Made by a program: the position numbers and the translations under genes. The notes beneath the pieces were generated by a model that was not told the origin of the DNA, did no database searches, and was given only the letters and a program-made list of their open reading frames with translations. From Rhipicephalus microplus (Eukaryota > Arthropoda > Arachnida > Ixodida > Ixodidae), in assembly GCF_043290135.1 (NCBI RefSeq), contig NC_134701.1:63030502-63094501 (forward strand): DNA of 64,000 nt. The letters run 5' to 3'. Positions 12,351-22,494 of the stretch are shown one piece after another (position 1 is the stretch's first letter; each line of letters starts with the position of its first letter).

Positions 12351-13722
12351 TTTTTGAGGTGAGGTATTCTTTATTTATTTATCGTGAATACATTGAAAGG
12401 CTGACGACAAAAGCTGCATACAAGCAGCTTGACAGGCCCGTCAGCCCAATTCAAACGTCAGCAGCAGACGGCAAATATGCATGCTGTAGAAATTTACAGT
12501 AATAGACACAACAATTTACAGTAATAGACACAACACACCAAAGTATCGCAATTCTATTGCGATAACAAAAATATGCAAGTAAAAAATATATGCACGCTAA
12601 CAACTAAACAAAGAAACGATATTGTATTCGAAAAACATGGGAACGCTACAAACAAGAAAAAGAGAAACGACGAGGCAATACTGAAACATACAAAAGTGCA
12701 AATAGTGCCAATTTACAAAAAAAAATGCACCGGTAAAAGAAAGACTGATAATAAAAAGTATACATATGAGCTACTGCACACAACAGAACAGGAATAAGCG
12801 CTTCAAAAAAATGGTTACACCAATCAGGGTATCACCCACACTGAGATGCATATGCACTAAAATGTTACACATAGGAAAACCAACGGCTAGTACTTGAAGG
12901 CCCGAAAAATTGGATGCATAATGCACTAAAACTGTACACACAGGAAAAAAAAAGTAATGTTTGTTGTTGAAGGCGCGAAAATTTGAGTAGCAAGAGAAGG
13001 AGTAAAAAGAAGGTCTGTAACGAAGGTCGGCAAGGCAGAATCGATAGACACTTGGCGATAACAAAATGGGCGACGTAAAAAAAAAGAGAAAAAAAGAAAC
13101 CTTACCAGGATAACGCTATCAATCTACGCACTTCCTTTTTGGAAGTACGCGTCATATCTATGTTTCTTGCTTCCAGTTTGTTCAGTAAGCGCGGCAAAGT
13201 ATTAGATAATGTTTGCAGACCGTATGATGTACGAAAGGTGGGCACGTGCCATCGTTCAGTGTTTCTGCAAGTGTATACAGGCGCATTCGGGCAAAGGCAG
13301 GCCAGCTCAGATAAATTTTTGCAATTTTTCGCTAGTTCTTTCTTGAAGCTAAGACCAAATCTTACATTATAAAGAGATCGAAAATTTCGGTAATGCAGTA
13401 TTTCTGAAATAAATGACCAGCGTGGGCCAAGAAGCTCAAATTCCAAATGGAACGCAAGGATTTTTTTTGCAGTAAATTGAGTCTATTTTTATTAGCAAGC
13501 GTAGTAGTTCCCCAAACTAGGTGAGCATAATTTAGATAAGATTCAAACAAATATTTATAAAGCAGTAACTTAACTTTAAGTGGAATTAAGTGGCGGTGTT
13601 TGCTAAGAATTCCTGCAATGCGAGACAATTTTATCATTACAGAATTAACGTGGTCATCCCAAGTAAGGTGACTACTGAAGTGCACTCCTAATAGCTTCAG
13701 GCATTCCACGATTTCTATTGAG
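12346..13722 (-). mobile_element. 5'-truncated LINE fragment nested in the RT gene
   Basis: Foreign sequence interrupts the I-clade RT between the HILGEISH block and the MNLGEKFYNYLKGFL block. On the minus strand 13362-13709 encodes the thumb/C-terminal region of a different LINE RT (ECLKLLGVHFSSHLTWDDHV, LNYAHLVWGTTTLANKNRLN). 13102-13446 continues the C-terminus in another frame. 12360-13100 would be its 3' UTR and the T-run at 12346-12354 its poly(A). The type resembles CR1/Jockey-like RTs. No clear target duplication was seen. Confidence 0.72.
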
Positions 13723-15617
13723 TCATGAACCTAGGCGAGAAATTCTACAACTACCTTAAAGGCTTTCTGGCGAACCGAACCGCCACCATACGGATAGGAG
13801 AGCAATGCGGCGAACCCGAACGACTCGGGAATATCGGCACCCCACAAGGGTCAGTGCTCTCGCCTTTGATATTTAATGTGGCGATGCACAGGTTGTTAGA
13901 GAAGCTCGCTCGAATCCCATCCGTGCACCATGCCATATACGCGGATGATATTACCATATGGGTCCCATGGGGCCACTCATATGGTGCCTTGGAAGGAATT
14001 CTTCAACAAGCACTGACTACAACTGAAGAATTTCTTAAGCCAACTGGACTCGCACTGTCCCCCACTAAATCAACTCTAACGCTCTTTCACCCTCGACGAA
14101 ATTTGGGCGAAGAGGAGCAGCAAGTAGTGCTCAAATCTGAGAACAACCAAACGATACCGCAAGTATATACGGTCAAAGTACTAGGGCTAACGTTAAGCGC
14201 CAAGGAGGGCCACAACAAAGAAGCACTCAAGCGCCTTGAAAAAAGCACGGACAATTTTTCAAGAGGCATTGCTAGAATCGCCAACAAGAGAGCAGGCCTC
14301 CTAGAAGACAACATCATGAAGGCGTATCATGCCTTTCTCGTAAGTCACGTAGCATACGCGTTCCCGTTTCTGAAACTTACGAAGACTGAAATCAAAAAGG
14401 TCGACTCCATGCTCCGCAAGGGACTGAAAACGGCACTCGGCTTACCCAATAGCACGAGCAACGAGAAACTCGAGCAACTTGGTCTGCACAACACAGCCGA
14501 AGAAATTTTTGAGGCTCAGAGAGCGGCACAGATCACACGCCTGTCGTTGACGCAGACAGGCCATCTCATCCTTCGAGAAGCAGGCATTTACCCACTTTTT
14601 CAACCAGAGAAGAGAACACAACTTGGTAATGACGTGAGGAAACACATTAGGGTTGAGCCAATCCCCCACAACGTTCACCCTACGTTCAACAAAGGCGAAA
14701 GAAAGACATAGCGAGGGCGCTCATAAACAAGGCAAAAAAAAAAAAAACACAACACGCACGCGCTATTCGTAGATGCTGCCCGCTACTATGGCAGGGAGGC
14801 GTTTGCCATAGCGGTCGTTGATATAGACGGAAACCTCATAAACGCGGCTACCGTCCAAACAAGCCATGTCCACGAAGCAGAGGAAATGGCGATCGCGCTA
14901 GCCTTGCAAAGCTGCCAAGCCTACTCCACAATATACACAGACTCTAAGACGGCGGCACGAACGTTCGCGGCTGGCCTTGTAGCTAGAAGCACTGGAAATC
15001 TTACCGTCAACGCAATAAGAGAGTACGAGAGCAAAGAAACCCTTGTTAAGGAAGAGAAAGCTCAAAACTACGTATCCTGGTTCCCAGCCCACATGGGACA
15101 GTTACCGGGACTCGACCACTGCAATCCCAATGAAGAGGTCAACCGCCTGGCGCGTGAGCTCACACGCCGCGCCATGAACAACGACCCCTCGATGAGTGAG
15201 CGGTACCAGAATCTCTGCAGCCAGGACAAAGCACTCACATACCACGAGATCACTTCACATTACCGGGGACAAAGACGTGCCTTCCCAGCACCGCACCCAA
15301 AACTTAACAAAGCACAAGCTTTAACTCTCAGAAGATTGCAAACCCGTACGTACATAACACCATCCACCTTAGACAGAGTCGACCCCGACACACCACCCAC
15401 ATGCTGTCTTTGCAACCATTCCTATTGCAATTTCGAACACATGCTCTGGCTGTGCCCTACCCATAGCGCAGCACAACTGAATACCCAAGAAGCTTGACAG
15501 GAAGCCCTCAAGAGCAATCAATACAAACTGCAACTACAGGCGGTCCAGAGGGCCCGGGACATCGCTACAAGCCTTCGGCTGCCAGCGCCATCCTGGGCGG
15601 AGCCTCCAGGTTGAATT
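13723..15617 (+). pseudogene. LINE ORF2, second part: RT palm/thumb and RNase H
   Basis: Frame 13725-14711 (328 codons) continues RT with GTPQGSVLSPLIFNVAMHRL, the catalytic box HAIYADDITIWVP and KVLGLTLS. After a stop and an A-rich slip region (14735-14750), RNase H is readable: FVDAARYYGREAFAIAVVDI at about 14765, EAEEMAIALAL and IYTDSKTAARTF (the D, E, D residues). A C-terminal CCHC-like stretch, CCLCNHSYCNFEHMLWLC, lies near 15400. The protein ends near 15617 (LPAPSWAEPPG). RNase H after RT is the hallmark of the I superfamily. Confidence 0.87.
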
Positions 15618-15691
15618 AAGGGTCGAAAGGGCCCTTTCTCAGCCTCCTCAGGATATGTTTAAATAAAGTCAATCTCTCTCTCTCTCTCTCT

Positions 15692-15705
15692 CTCGCTGTC
15701 GGCGA
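15692..15705. repeat. Target-site duplication, right copy
   Basis: Second copy of CTCGCTGTCGGCGA, directly after the (TC)n tail of the LINE. The tail and duplication overlap by a few TC bases, so the exact junction is ambiguous by about 2-4 bp. Confidence 0.85.
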
Positions 15706-15820
15706 CTGTAGCGGTGGACAGGGGTATCTACTAAAGGAACAGGTTGCGGTGTCGGAATTTAAGTGCCGGCCTGCGGAGGATTCCCGAGCATCTGTCGTTT
15801 GAGTCTAGCACCTCCACCAG
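15706..15820 (-). other. Gypsy leader with primer-binding region
   Basis: Untranslated leader of the minus-strand gypsy element between its 5' LTR and the LINE. Reading the minus strand, the LTR end ...GTTGCAACA is followed by CTGGTGGAGGTGCTAGACTC. The TGG one base inside is where a tRNA CCA end would pair. I cannot name the priming tRNA. Confidence 0.55.
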
Positions 15821-16018
15821 TGTTGCAACGTGCAAAGAACAGGACACAAGGCTTCGTTTCGACGTGAACAGCAAGGCTGTATTCGCACACAAGAACAAAA
15901 CGCAAGAGCAGACGCGAAACGCCATCTTCCTCAAAAAAAAAAAGAAAACGCCTGAGACTGCCACTCAAAATGCTCGCTTCTTCCTCCTCTGTTGTGCTTA
16001 CGACTATTAACCGGGACA
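15821..16018 (-). repeat. 5' LTR of the gypsy element
   Basis: About 198 bp, beginning TGTTGCAACGTGC and ending GGGACA on the plus strand. It is homologous throughout to 3201-3385. An A-run at about 15934-15944 accounts for most of the length difference. Confidence 0.75.
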
Positions 16019-16122
16019 ATATATTCACGGATTAGACGAAGGCTACCTTCAAGACGTCTGGGCAATTGCATAAAGAACCCTACGAGGTTTGAATAAAAAT
16101 GTTTTACCTAGTTCAGGGGATG

Positions 16123-16274
16123 ACCCAGACACATTCCCCGCTCTATACCTTCATCGCATGGCTGAGAAACATCCACTGCACTGACCCTTCAGTGCATGGC
16201 CAAGAAACATTCACAGCTTTAAATCATCATTGTATGGCCGAGAAAGACTCACCACTTCGAACATTCATTGCATG
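16123..16274. repeat. 38-bp minisatellite, four copies
   Basis: Four head-to-tail 38-bp units begin at 16123, 16161, 16199 and 16237, each ending in GCATG or GTATG. They share a core like GAGAAACATCCAC...TTCA...CATG but are 25-40 percent diverged. The remaining sequence up to 16770 is GC-rich in places and holds nothing I recognise. Confidence 0.7.
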
Positions 16275-16773
16275 GGGAGGGGGAGGGGACGTACGCACAT
16301 GCGCTGTGGGGGTGTGTAACGCCACGGGAAGAAGTGGAGGAGTGACGGACACAGCCCCTGCCGTAAGCTGCTTCACATCTAAAGAATTAACAGGGCATGG
16401 ACGATAAAGAAACGCTGCAGATTGTGCCCCCACTCCCGTGTCGCAATCAACGATGCCGCTAAAAGCGGACGTGCTTTCTTAATCCATCGGATGACGGCAG
16501 GCGCGTAGCCACAAACTTTTTTAGGGGGACACCCCCTTGATTTCGGGGGTGGCACCCCTCGAAATGGCAGTTGCTACCTCTCTATGCCACGGCGAAAGAA
16601 ATTTCGGGAGGGAGGCAACGGCCCCGTGTGACACCACGGTGCTGCAGACAGTCGCAACAGAGCGCAGGCCACGCGCTCGTCTGTCTTTTTTCATAAAACA
16701 GCATACTGTACCCGCTTTTCTTCGAAGGTGTCTGTCTAGTAACACCCAATAAAATTTCAGGCATGATGACTTT

Positions 16774-16977
16774 AAGGCCTGACCACACGTGTGCGTTCCA
16801 GCCCGTCAGCCCTTCGGTTTGTTGCGTAACACCGCGTCTTCTCCCTATGAATGAAGAGGGGAGCACGGCTCCCCGTAGTCTCGCACCCCCCTCTCTCTCT
16901 ATGGAAAGAGGGCGTCACGCCGCGTCAGAAAGCCAAGCGCTGGTGGACTTTAATCCGCATGTGTTGTCAGGCCCTTG
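16774..16977. mobile_element. Candidate MITE with imperfect terminal inverted repeats
   Basis: The left end AAGGCCTGACCACACGTGTG (16774) matches the reverse complement of 16957-16975 (AAGGGCCTGACAACACATG) with one gap and a few changes. A second match inside (CCAGCCCGTCAGC against CCAGCGCTTGGC) extends the symmetry. It is about 204 bp and has no coding capacity. Target duplications are not obvious. Confidence 0.45.
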
Positions 16978-16979
16978 AC

Positions 16980-18770
16980 AAGTGAAGTGAAAACAAAAAC
17001 GCCTGAGTGGCCGGAAAACCATGACTGCGGGCGTCGAAAAGGTTCACATTTGTTCTGCCCCTGAGGGATGCTACCGCCGCCGCTGCCGTCGCTACTTTGA
17101 ACATTTATTCGATTTGGCGTAGTTTCTGAGCACGAAATTTGGTGCTGAATTATAATTACTCACGCAAATTACTGAAAAGAAATAGCTCACAACTTCTGAA
17201 ACGTTGTTTCAGAAGATACGCCAGCAGAATCGACACGAGTGTACGCACCGGCAGCGGCGGCGGCAGATTCAGTCGGCTGCCCACAAAGACGAGGCACGTT
17301 GGGACATGCCGACTCGCTGCTCCTGCCCCGTTCAGTTCCACTGTTCTAGGCGATCGTAATCCAACCAGGCTTTCGACGAACGCGTCCTTTTTGAGGCGTT
17401 TTTCAGTGTGCAATTTGAGTCGATGCGAGCCAACGCCGACGCCTTTGCCGCCATGTTGAATCTGCGGCAAGCAGTTTGGATCACCTGGTTGTAGTTATTG
17501 CAGCCAAAGCCGTGATGCGGAAAGAGTATTCGCTTTTGCACCGTGACTAAATCGGTCTCGAACCGACTTTATCTTGCTGGCTTTACGACGTTGTTTTCCA
17601 TGCCGCTTAGGCAACGAAGCGACTGTCTTGCCACTTTTGCTTCCTTCGAGGCCAACTGTGAACGCGGCCTCAGAGTTTTTTCTTGAAGGACCGTTTACGG
17701 TACGAAACAATTCACATACTTCAATCTCATCCACGATATACTGTTATTGTTGTGCAAAGCTACACATTTTTCAGTTGTTTAAAAATATTACAAAAACGCA
17801 CTTGCTTTCGACTCGTCACTCATACACTGCTAACAGGCTTACTTTATTTTATGTACCGTTTTGACTCTACGTTATATGCAAAAATTGAGTTGTTTACATT
17901 GTGATTTTTTCATTGTATAGATGTGCTTAAAAACCTTTTTATTGCAAATATTATTGCTTTGGACCAGATTACTTATGCCTGAAATTGTGTAACAATTTTT
18001 ATTTACCTCTAATGATAAGGTATACTGTTTATTATTGTTCGCTATAAATTCTGTTTAGGCTATCATATTTCGCAATTCCTCACTGCCAGGGAGTGTACGG
18101 TAGGCAAGGCCTCAGAGAGGCAGGCAGTGTTCTGCTTTTAGCCTTGTGATCCGAGACCCTCGCTGCCTGGAACAATAAGAAATAAATGAAATGAACACAG
18201 CAATGCTTATAGTGCTCGACACTGTGGCAATTACGGCTTCTTCTTTTTGCTTTAGTGTTTCACAGGAATGAGGCACGGCCAACCGTGCGGACCAAACTGT
18301 ACTTGCCAAGCCCACGTGCACTTCCCGGTGGCGTTAACCTGCGTAGGAATCTACTCGAAGACTCCGTACCATGTCCGACCTTTAAGACGACGAAGACTAC
18401 GATATTAGTACAAACACACATTTTAGAGTAGATTCCTATATACAGGAGACGTGCTTCATTTGATGAAGTTAAAGCAAGAACTGAAAACTTACGTTTCAAC
18501 AAAAAAAAACATGATTTGATCAAGTTAGGGCAAGAACTGAAAACTTACGTTTCAACAAAAACCATTTTGAACACTTTATGTAGAGGCTCAACTCAACATT
18601 TGTGTACACTTAGTCAGCATTCGTGGCAATAAAATACAACGTTTTTTCGACTGCTCGAGGAAATATGCATGATATGACGTGTGATAATGTTATGAATAAA
18701 TATGAAAACTTTCACCTATTTACTAATCATCAGGTTATTTGAGATATTGAATACTGGAGAGAGTTACAAC
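16980..18770. other. No assignable gene
   Basis: GC-richer at 17050-17700, with overlapping open frames on both strands that match nothing I recognise. AT-rich from 17760 to 18100. A short direct duplication lies at about 18470-18560: two copies of TTAGGGCAAGAACTGAAAAC-like sequence each followed by TTACGTTTCAACAAAAA. Confidence 0.5.
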
Positions 18771-18987
18771 CATCTCCATCCATCCATCCATCTATCTATC
18801 CATCCATCCGTCCATCCGTCCATCCATCCATCCATCCATCCATCCATCCATCCATCCATCCATCCATCCATCCATCCATCCATCCATCCATCCATCCATC
18901 CATCCATCCATCCATCCATCCATCCATCCATCCATCCATCCATCCATCCATCCATCCATCCATCCATCCATCCATCCATCCATCCAT
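18771..18987. repeat. (CATC)n microsatellite
   Basis: About 210 bp of CATC repeats, with TATC and CGTC variants confined to its left 50 bp and an almost pure right part. The long frames through it are low-complexity translations, not genes. Confidence 0.97.
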
Positions 18988-19899
18988 GTCGTGCGTTTGC
19001 TCAAACAATGACGCCTTCGGAGCGTCCCGTGTACCACTTCGGCAACCCGGGGCGAAATAGTGACAATTAGTTCTCTGCTTCGGCATGTCACAAGTGACAT
19101 GTTTGTTGGTGCGGGATATCTCAAGAGGTAAACACTCCACCACGGTTCTTGTGCAGTAGAATGCAATAGCACACGTGCAAAAGAGTAGCTTGTTAGAACA
19201 GGTAATCTGACCTGCAATAGACGCTCATCAGCTTCGCTCCTAATGCCAACTACTGGCACGCGTACGCTCGATGCCTACGCGTCAAAAGCGTCTAGTCGCG
19301 CTGGTGGAGGAAAAGGACGCGCAGCCACTGGCACGCGTCGACCGCATCGGCGTTCTCGCGTCCAAGGCTGATGCACAGTGTTGCTGTCCAAATTGAGCAC
19401 AGAACGAACACTTTCCAAGTTCAGCCCAGAACGATGCGTTATCAAGTGTAGTGCGTTCATACGTTTTCGAAGATACGAGAGCACGTTAAAATATTGATTG
19501 TGCTTCACCCGTCACAGTTTTGACTATTTGAGAAGTATTTGATATGAGAAGTATGCACCAAATATCTACATCAGTGCGTGCGTCACTCCCGCAAACGAGA
19601 ATTCGCGTCTAGGATACTGTACATCTTTCACAGGCGTGCACAGTATTCTCCTCAAGCGGACGGGGGGGCGAAAGTTCGTCGCAGTGCCCTCCTCCTTGTT
19701 ATGTCAATGTAGGGGCTGAGTTAGCGCCTCCTCTCTATAATGTAATTCTATGGAGTTGGCATAGCGCCCCCCCCCCCCCCTCTTCGGTGACTGAGGGAGT
19801 GGCCGCCCCCTAATGATGCTTACAAATCAATGGGTTCCTATACGTACACTACCAAGTTCATTAGTAATGAATTGTGATTATGCTGGTACATTCGGTACA
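18988..19899. other. No assignable gene
   Basis: Unique-looking sequence with a C15 run at 19766-19780. No coding or repeat family recognised. Confidence 0.5.
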
Positions 19900-21372
19900 T
19901 TTACACTTGATGTTTTACAGCACTCAATAACTTAACAATCATGCCTGAAATTTCATTATGTGACAGATTTAGGTCATAGGAGTACAATTGGGCCCTGCGT
20001 AGAAGGCTTTCGAATGATGTCTGTAGTATGACTGTCCTGTAATGCAAAACATCACGCCCAATGATGCAACATATATTGCACCAATGCAGCAATCTTAATG
20101 AAGCAACAAATATTGGTCAGAACACAAGACACACGCACTGCGTAGAATGCTTCTGATCAATTTTTGTGGTCGAATTACGCTGTTATGTAGCTAACTGTGC
20201 CTGACACTTCATGATGTGACAGAGTGTAGAGTGTACTGAATCCCGTGTATAAAGCTTCTGGACGTTGTCTGTAGTAAAAGTACTCTCTAACGAACAATCC
20301 ACACCGAAATCATGAAGTCACAACGTTAGTGATAAAATTGTAACTGAACGCTGTATAGATGGTTTTTCAACGCTTTCTGCAGCCGAAATTTTCGCTAATG
20401 CAACGACCCACACCTTACACTTCAGCATGTGACAGATTTAGGTCATATGTCAGTAATTGAGCCACGTGTAAAAGGTTTGCGAATGATGTATATGCTAGAA
20501 ATATCCTCTAATCCAACAAACCACACCTGCCTCTTAATTATAGAACAGCTAGTGGACATAAGATAGTAACCAAGCACTGCATAAAATGCTTTTTGGACAT
20601 TGTCTGCAGTCGAAATACGCTCCAACGCAACTAACTGTGCCTGAAACTTCATGTTGTGACAGATATTGCTCATAAAGCTGCAACTGAATTCTGCATGGAA
20701 GACTTCTCGATGTTGTCATAAGTAAAAATATTCTCTTAAGGGACAAACTACACTCAACACTTCATGAAGTCACAGATGTCGGTCATAAGATTGAAACTGA
20801 ACCCTGCATGAAAGGCTTTTGAACGTCGTCTGCAGCCGAAAGGCTCTATAATGCAGCAATCCCCTCCCAACACTGCATGATGTGACAGATGTAGTTCATA
20901 ATACAGCGATTGGGCCCTTTTTACGAGGGTTTCGGATGATGTGTGTATTAGCAGTACCCTCTAATGCAACAAAGAGCACATGGCTCTTAATTATACAACC
21001 GATATTAGTCATAAGATAGGAATCAATCATTGCGTAGAATGCTCTTAGGTATTTTTTGTATTCAAAATATGCTCTGACGCATCTGACTGTGCCTGACACT
21101 TCAAGATATGACAGATATTAGTCACAACACTGAAAATTAATCCTTTATGAAAGACTTATTGACGTCATCCGTAGTCAAAGTATTCGCGAAAGCGACAAAC
21201 CGCACCCAACACTTCATGAAGTCAGAGATATGGGTCATAGAATTGGTACTGAACCCAATGAGGAAGGCTTCTGAATGTTTTCTGCAGCCAAAATGTTCTC
21301 CAATGGAATAAACCACACCAGATATTTAATAATGCAAGAGATATTGGTTAAAAGTAGGAACCGAGCAACGCA
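19900..21372. repeat. Diverged tandem satellite, about 112-bp monomers in a four-monomer order
   Basis: The motif TGTGACAGATATTGGTCATAA (variants TCACAGAT, ACAACCGAT) recurs near 19961, 20104, 20217, 20328, 20430, 20541, 20657, 20770, 20883, 20995, 21109, 21222 and 21334, about 112 bp apart on average. Each is followed by a weaker consensus CTGCATAGAAGGCTTTTGAA and then TGTCTGCAGTCGAAAT. Monomers fall into four types that recur in order C-D-A-B: type B has CATGAAGTCACAG, type D CTTAATTATA followed by AAGATAGGAA, type C AATTGAGCC or GATTGGGCCC, and type A GTAAAAATATTCTC. Same-type spacing is 452-454 bp. The length is not a multiple of three, so it is not coding. Confidence 0.85.
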
Positions 21373-21675
21373 TGGAATGCATTCGATTGTTTTATTTGTT
21401 CATTTTCAATTTCTGCAGCCCAATAGGGGACTACTGCACAAGCGGAGTACATAAATACAAAATGAAATCATTTAAACAATAATAGCACCAACAGTAACAA
21501 ATACCGCTATCTCTCGAGTGTAGCCAGGTAAAAAAAATAGAGAAATAGAACCTAATATTGTGCAAGTGCCTCCAAAAAGGCAGACACACTGGAATCACGA
21601 ACCAAATTGGGTAGATTATATCAGTGTTGGATAACTTTATTTGAACGCGTTAGAGAGCGCTCAAAATGGTTCTAA
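21373..21675 (-). mobile_element. LINE 3'-end fragment inserted in the satellite
   Basis: About 300 bp interrupts the monomer rhythm. On the minus strand it reads like a LINE 3' UTR: CAGTAGTCCCCTATTGGGCT then GCAG, ending in an A/T-rich tail (AATGAACAAATAAAA). No coding sequence remains. The boundary and a possible duplication (CGATTG / CGTGATTG) are approximate. Confidence 0.5.
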
Positions 21676-21992
21676 GTTAGATCGTGATTGCAGATCAGTG
21701 CTCTGTTAAAGGCTTTTACACTTTGTTGGTAGTTGTGGAGGTATCCTTCAACATCTACAAAATGCATCTCAAACTTCTCGATGCAACAGTTATTAGCTTT
21801 GAAATTGCAGGCGAGCACTGCGTAGAAGACTTTCACAATTCTTCAGTAGTCAAAAATTCCCTTCAACGTAATAAAGCGCGCCCGAAGTTTTGTAATGCAT
21901 CATATATCGGTCATTGGATTGCACCAGAAAACTGTATAGAAGCCTTTAGAAAGTTTTTTTACATAGCTAAACTGAATATCTTGATATGTTGA
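21676..21992. repeat. Continuation of the 112-bp satellite
   Basis: Monomer landmarks resume after the insertion: CGATGCAACAGTTATTAGC near 21780 and TGCATCATATATCGGTCAT near 21892 (111 bp apart), each followed by CACTGCGTAGAAGAC or CTGTATAGAAGCC. Divergence is higher than on the left side. The array fades out by 21990. Confidence 0.65.
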
Positions 21993-22211
21993 ATATGCTT
22001 AAGTACATGCATATTTTAAGTTTTGTATATACACGAAAATTTAACAAAAATGAAGCAGTACTTGCAAACACATACAAAAAGTTAGTGTTAGAAACCATTT
22101 ATTAATTTCACCAGCTCATATCAGTCTGCAGGAACAGATAAATACGTGCACAGTTCTGTATGGTCTCATAAGTTATATTATGTACTGTTTGTATTTCTTC
22201 AAAACAAAGTG

Positions 22212-22439
22212 CCCCGCCGCGGTGGTCTAGTGGCTAAGGTACTCGGATGCTGATCCGCAAGTCGTGGGTTCAAATCCCGGCTGCGGCGGCTGCATTTCCG
22301 ATGGAGGCGGAAATGTTGTAGGCCCGTGTGCTCAGATTTGGGTGCACGTTAAAGAACCCCAGGTGGTCAAAATTTCCGGAGCCCTCCACTACGGCGTCTC
22401 TCATAATCATATGGTGGTTTTGGGACGTTAAACGCCACA

Positions 22440-22481
<42 letters not shown>
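22212..22481 (+). mobile_element. Ruka-type tRNA-derived SINE, full length
   Basis: A tRNA-related head (box A TGGTCTAGTGGCTAAGG, box B GGTTCAAATCCC) is followed by the body (GTGCACGTTAAAGAACCCCA, CCACTACGGCGTCTCTCATA) and a (CAAT)n tail. The 13-bp target duplication TCAAAACAAAGTG lies at 22199-22211 and 22482-22494. The structure matches the tick SINE I know as Ruka. Two 5'-truncated copies of the same body lie at 25184-25274 and 60599-60737, and a diverged one at 40354-40500. Confidence 0.92.
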
Positions 22482-22487
<6 letters not shown>

Positions 22488-22494
22488 CAAAGTG

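Larger units (their letters stand above)
8348..15691 (+). mobile_element. I-clade LINE, near full length, decayed
   Basis: Non-LTR element with 5' UTR (8348-8686), ORF1 (8687-10551), ORF2 (10541-about 15617) and a short 3' UTR with AATAAA-like sequence (TTTAAATAAAGTC) ending in a (TC)n tail at 15671-15691. ORF2 has endonuclease, RT and RNase H in that order, which places it in the I superfamily. The 14-bp target duplication gives both ends precisely. About 1.38 kb near the middle of RT is a later insertion, so the element proper is about 5.96 kb. Both ORFs carry frameshifts. Confidence 0.88.
3201..16018 (-). mobile_element. Ty3/gypsy LTR retrotransposon, degenerate, split by a LINE
   Basis: A complete but decayed provirus in minus orientation. 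The 5' LTR lies at 15821-16018, the leader at 15706-15820, gag at about 6985-8275, pol at about 3390-6870 and the 3' LTR at 3201-3385. Removing the LINE at 8348-15691 and one copy of its target-site duplication leaves about 5.46 kb, a normal size for an env-less Ty3/gypsy element. The order gag, protease, RT, RNase H, integrase is characteristic of this superfamily. Frameshifts, stops and lost catalytic residues show that it is dead. A short host duplication outside the LTRs could not be confirmed (flanks TTAT and ATAT differ). Confidence 0.8.

Noticed and set aside
17139..17734. Overlapping open frames on both strands
   Set aside because: GC-rich stretch with no recognisable motif, splice context or strand preference.
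18702..19259. Long frames reading SIHP or WMDG repeats
   Set aside because: They are translations of the (CATC)n microsatellite on both strands.
19900..21992. CRISPR-like array
   Set aside because: Repeats are about 112 bp, contiguous and diverged, with no unique spacers; eukaryotic satellite.
22230..22290. tRNA gene
   Set aside because: Box A and B are present but the head is joined to a repeat body and tail with a target duplication, so it is a SINE. The same applies to the tRNA-like heads at 2913, 32640, 44411, 46986 and 53460.
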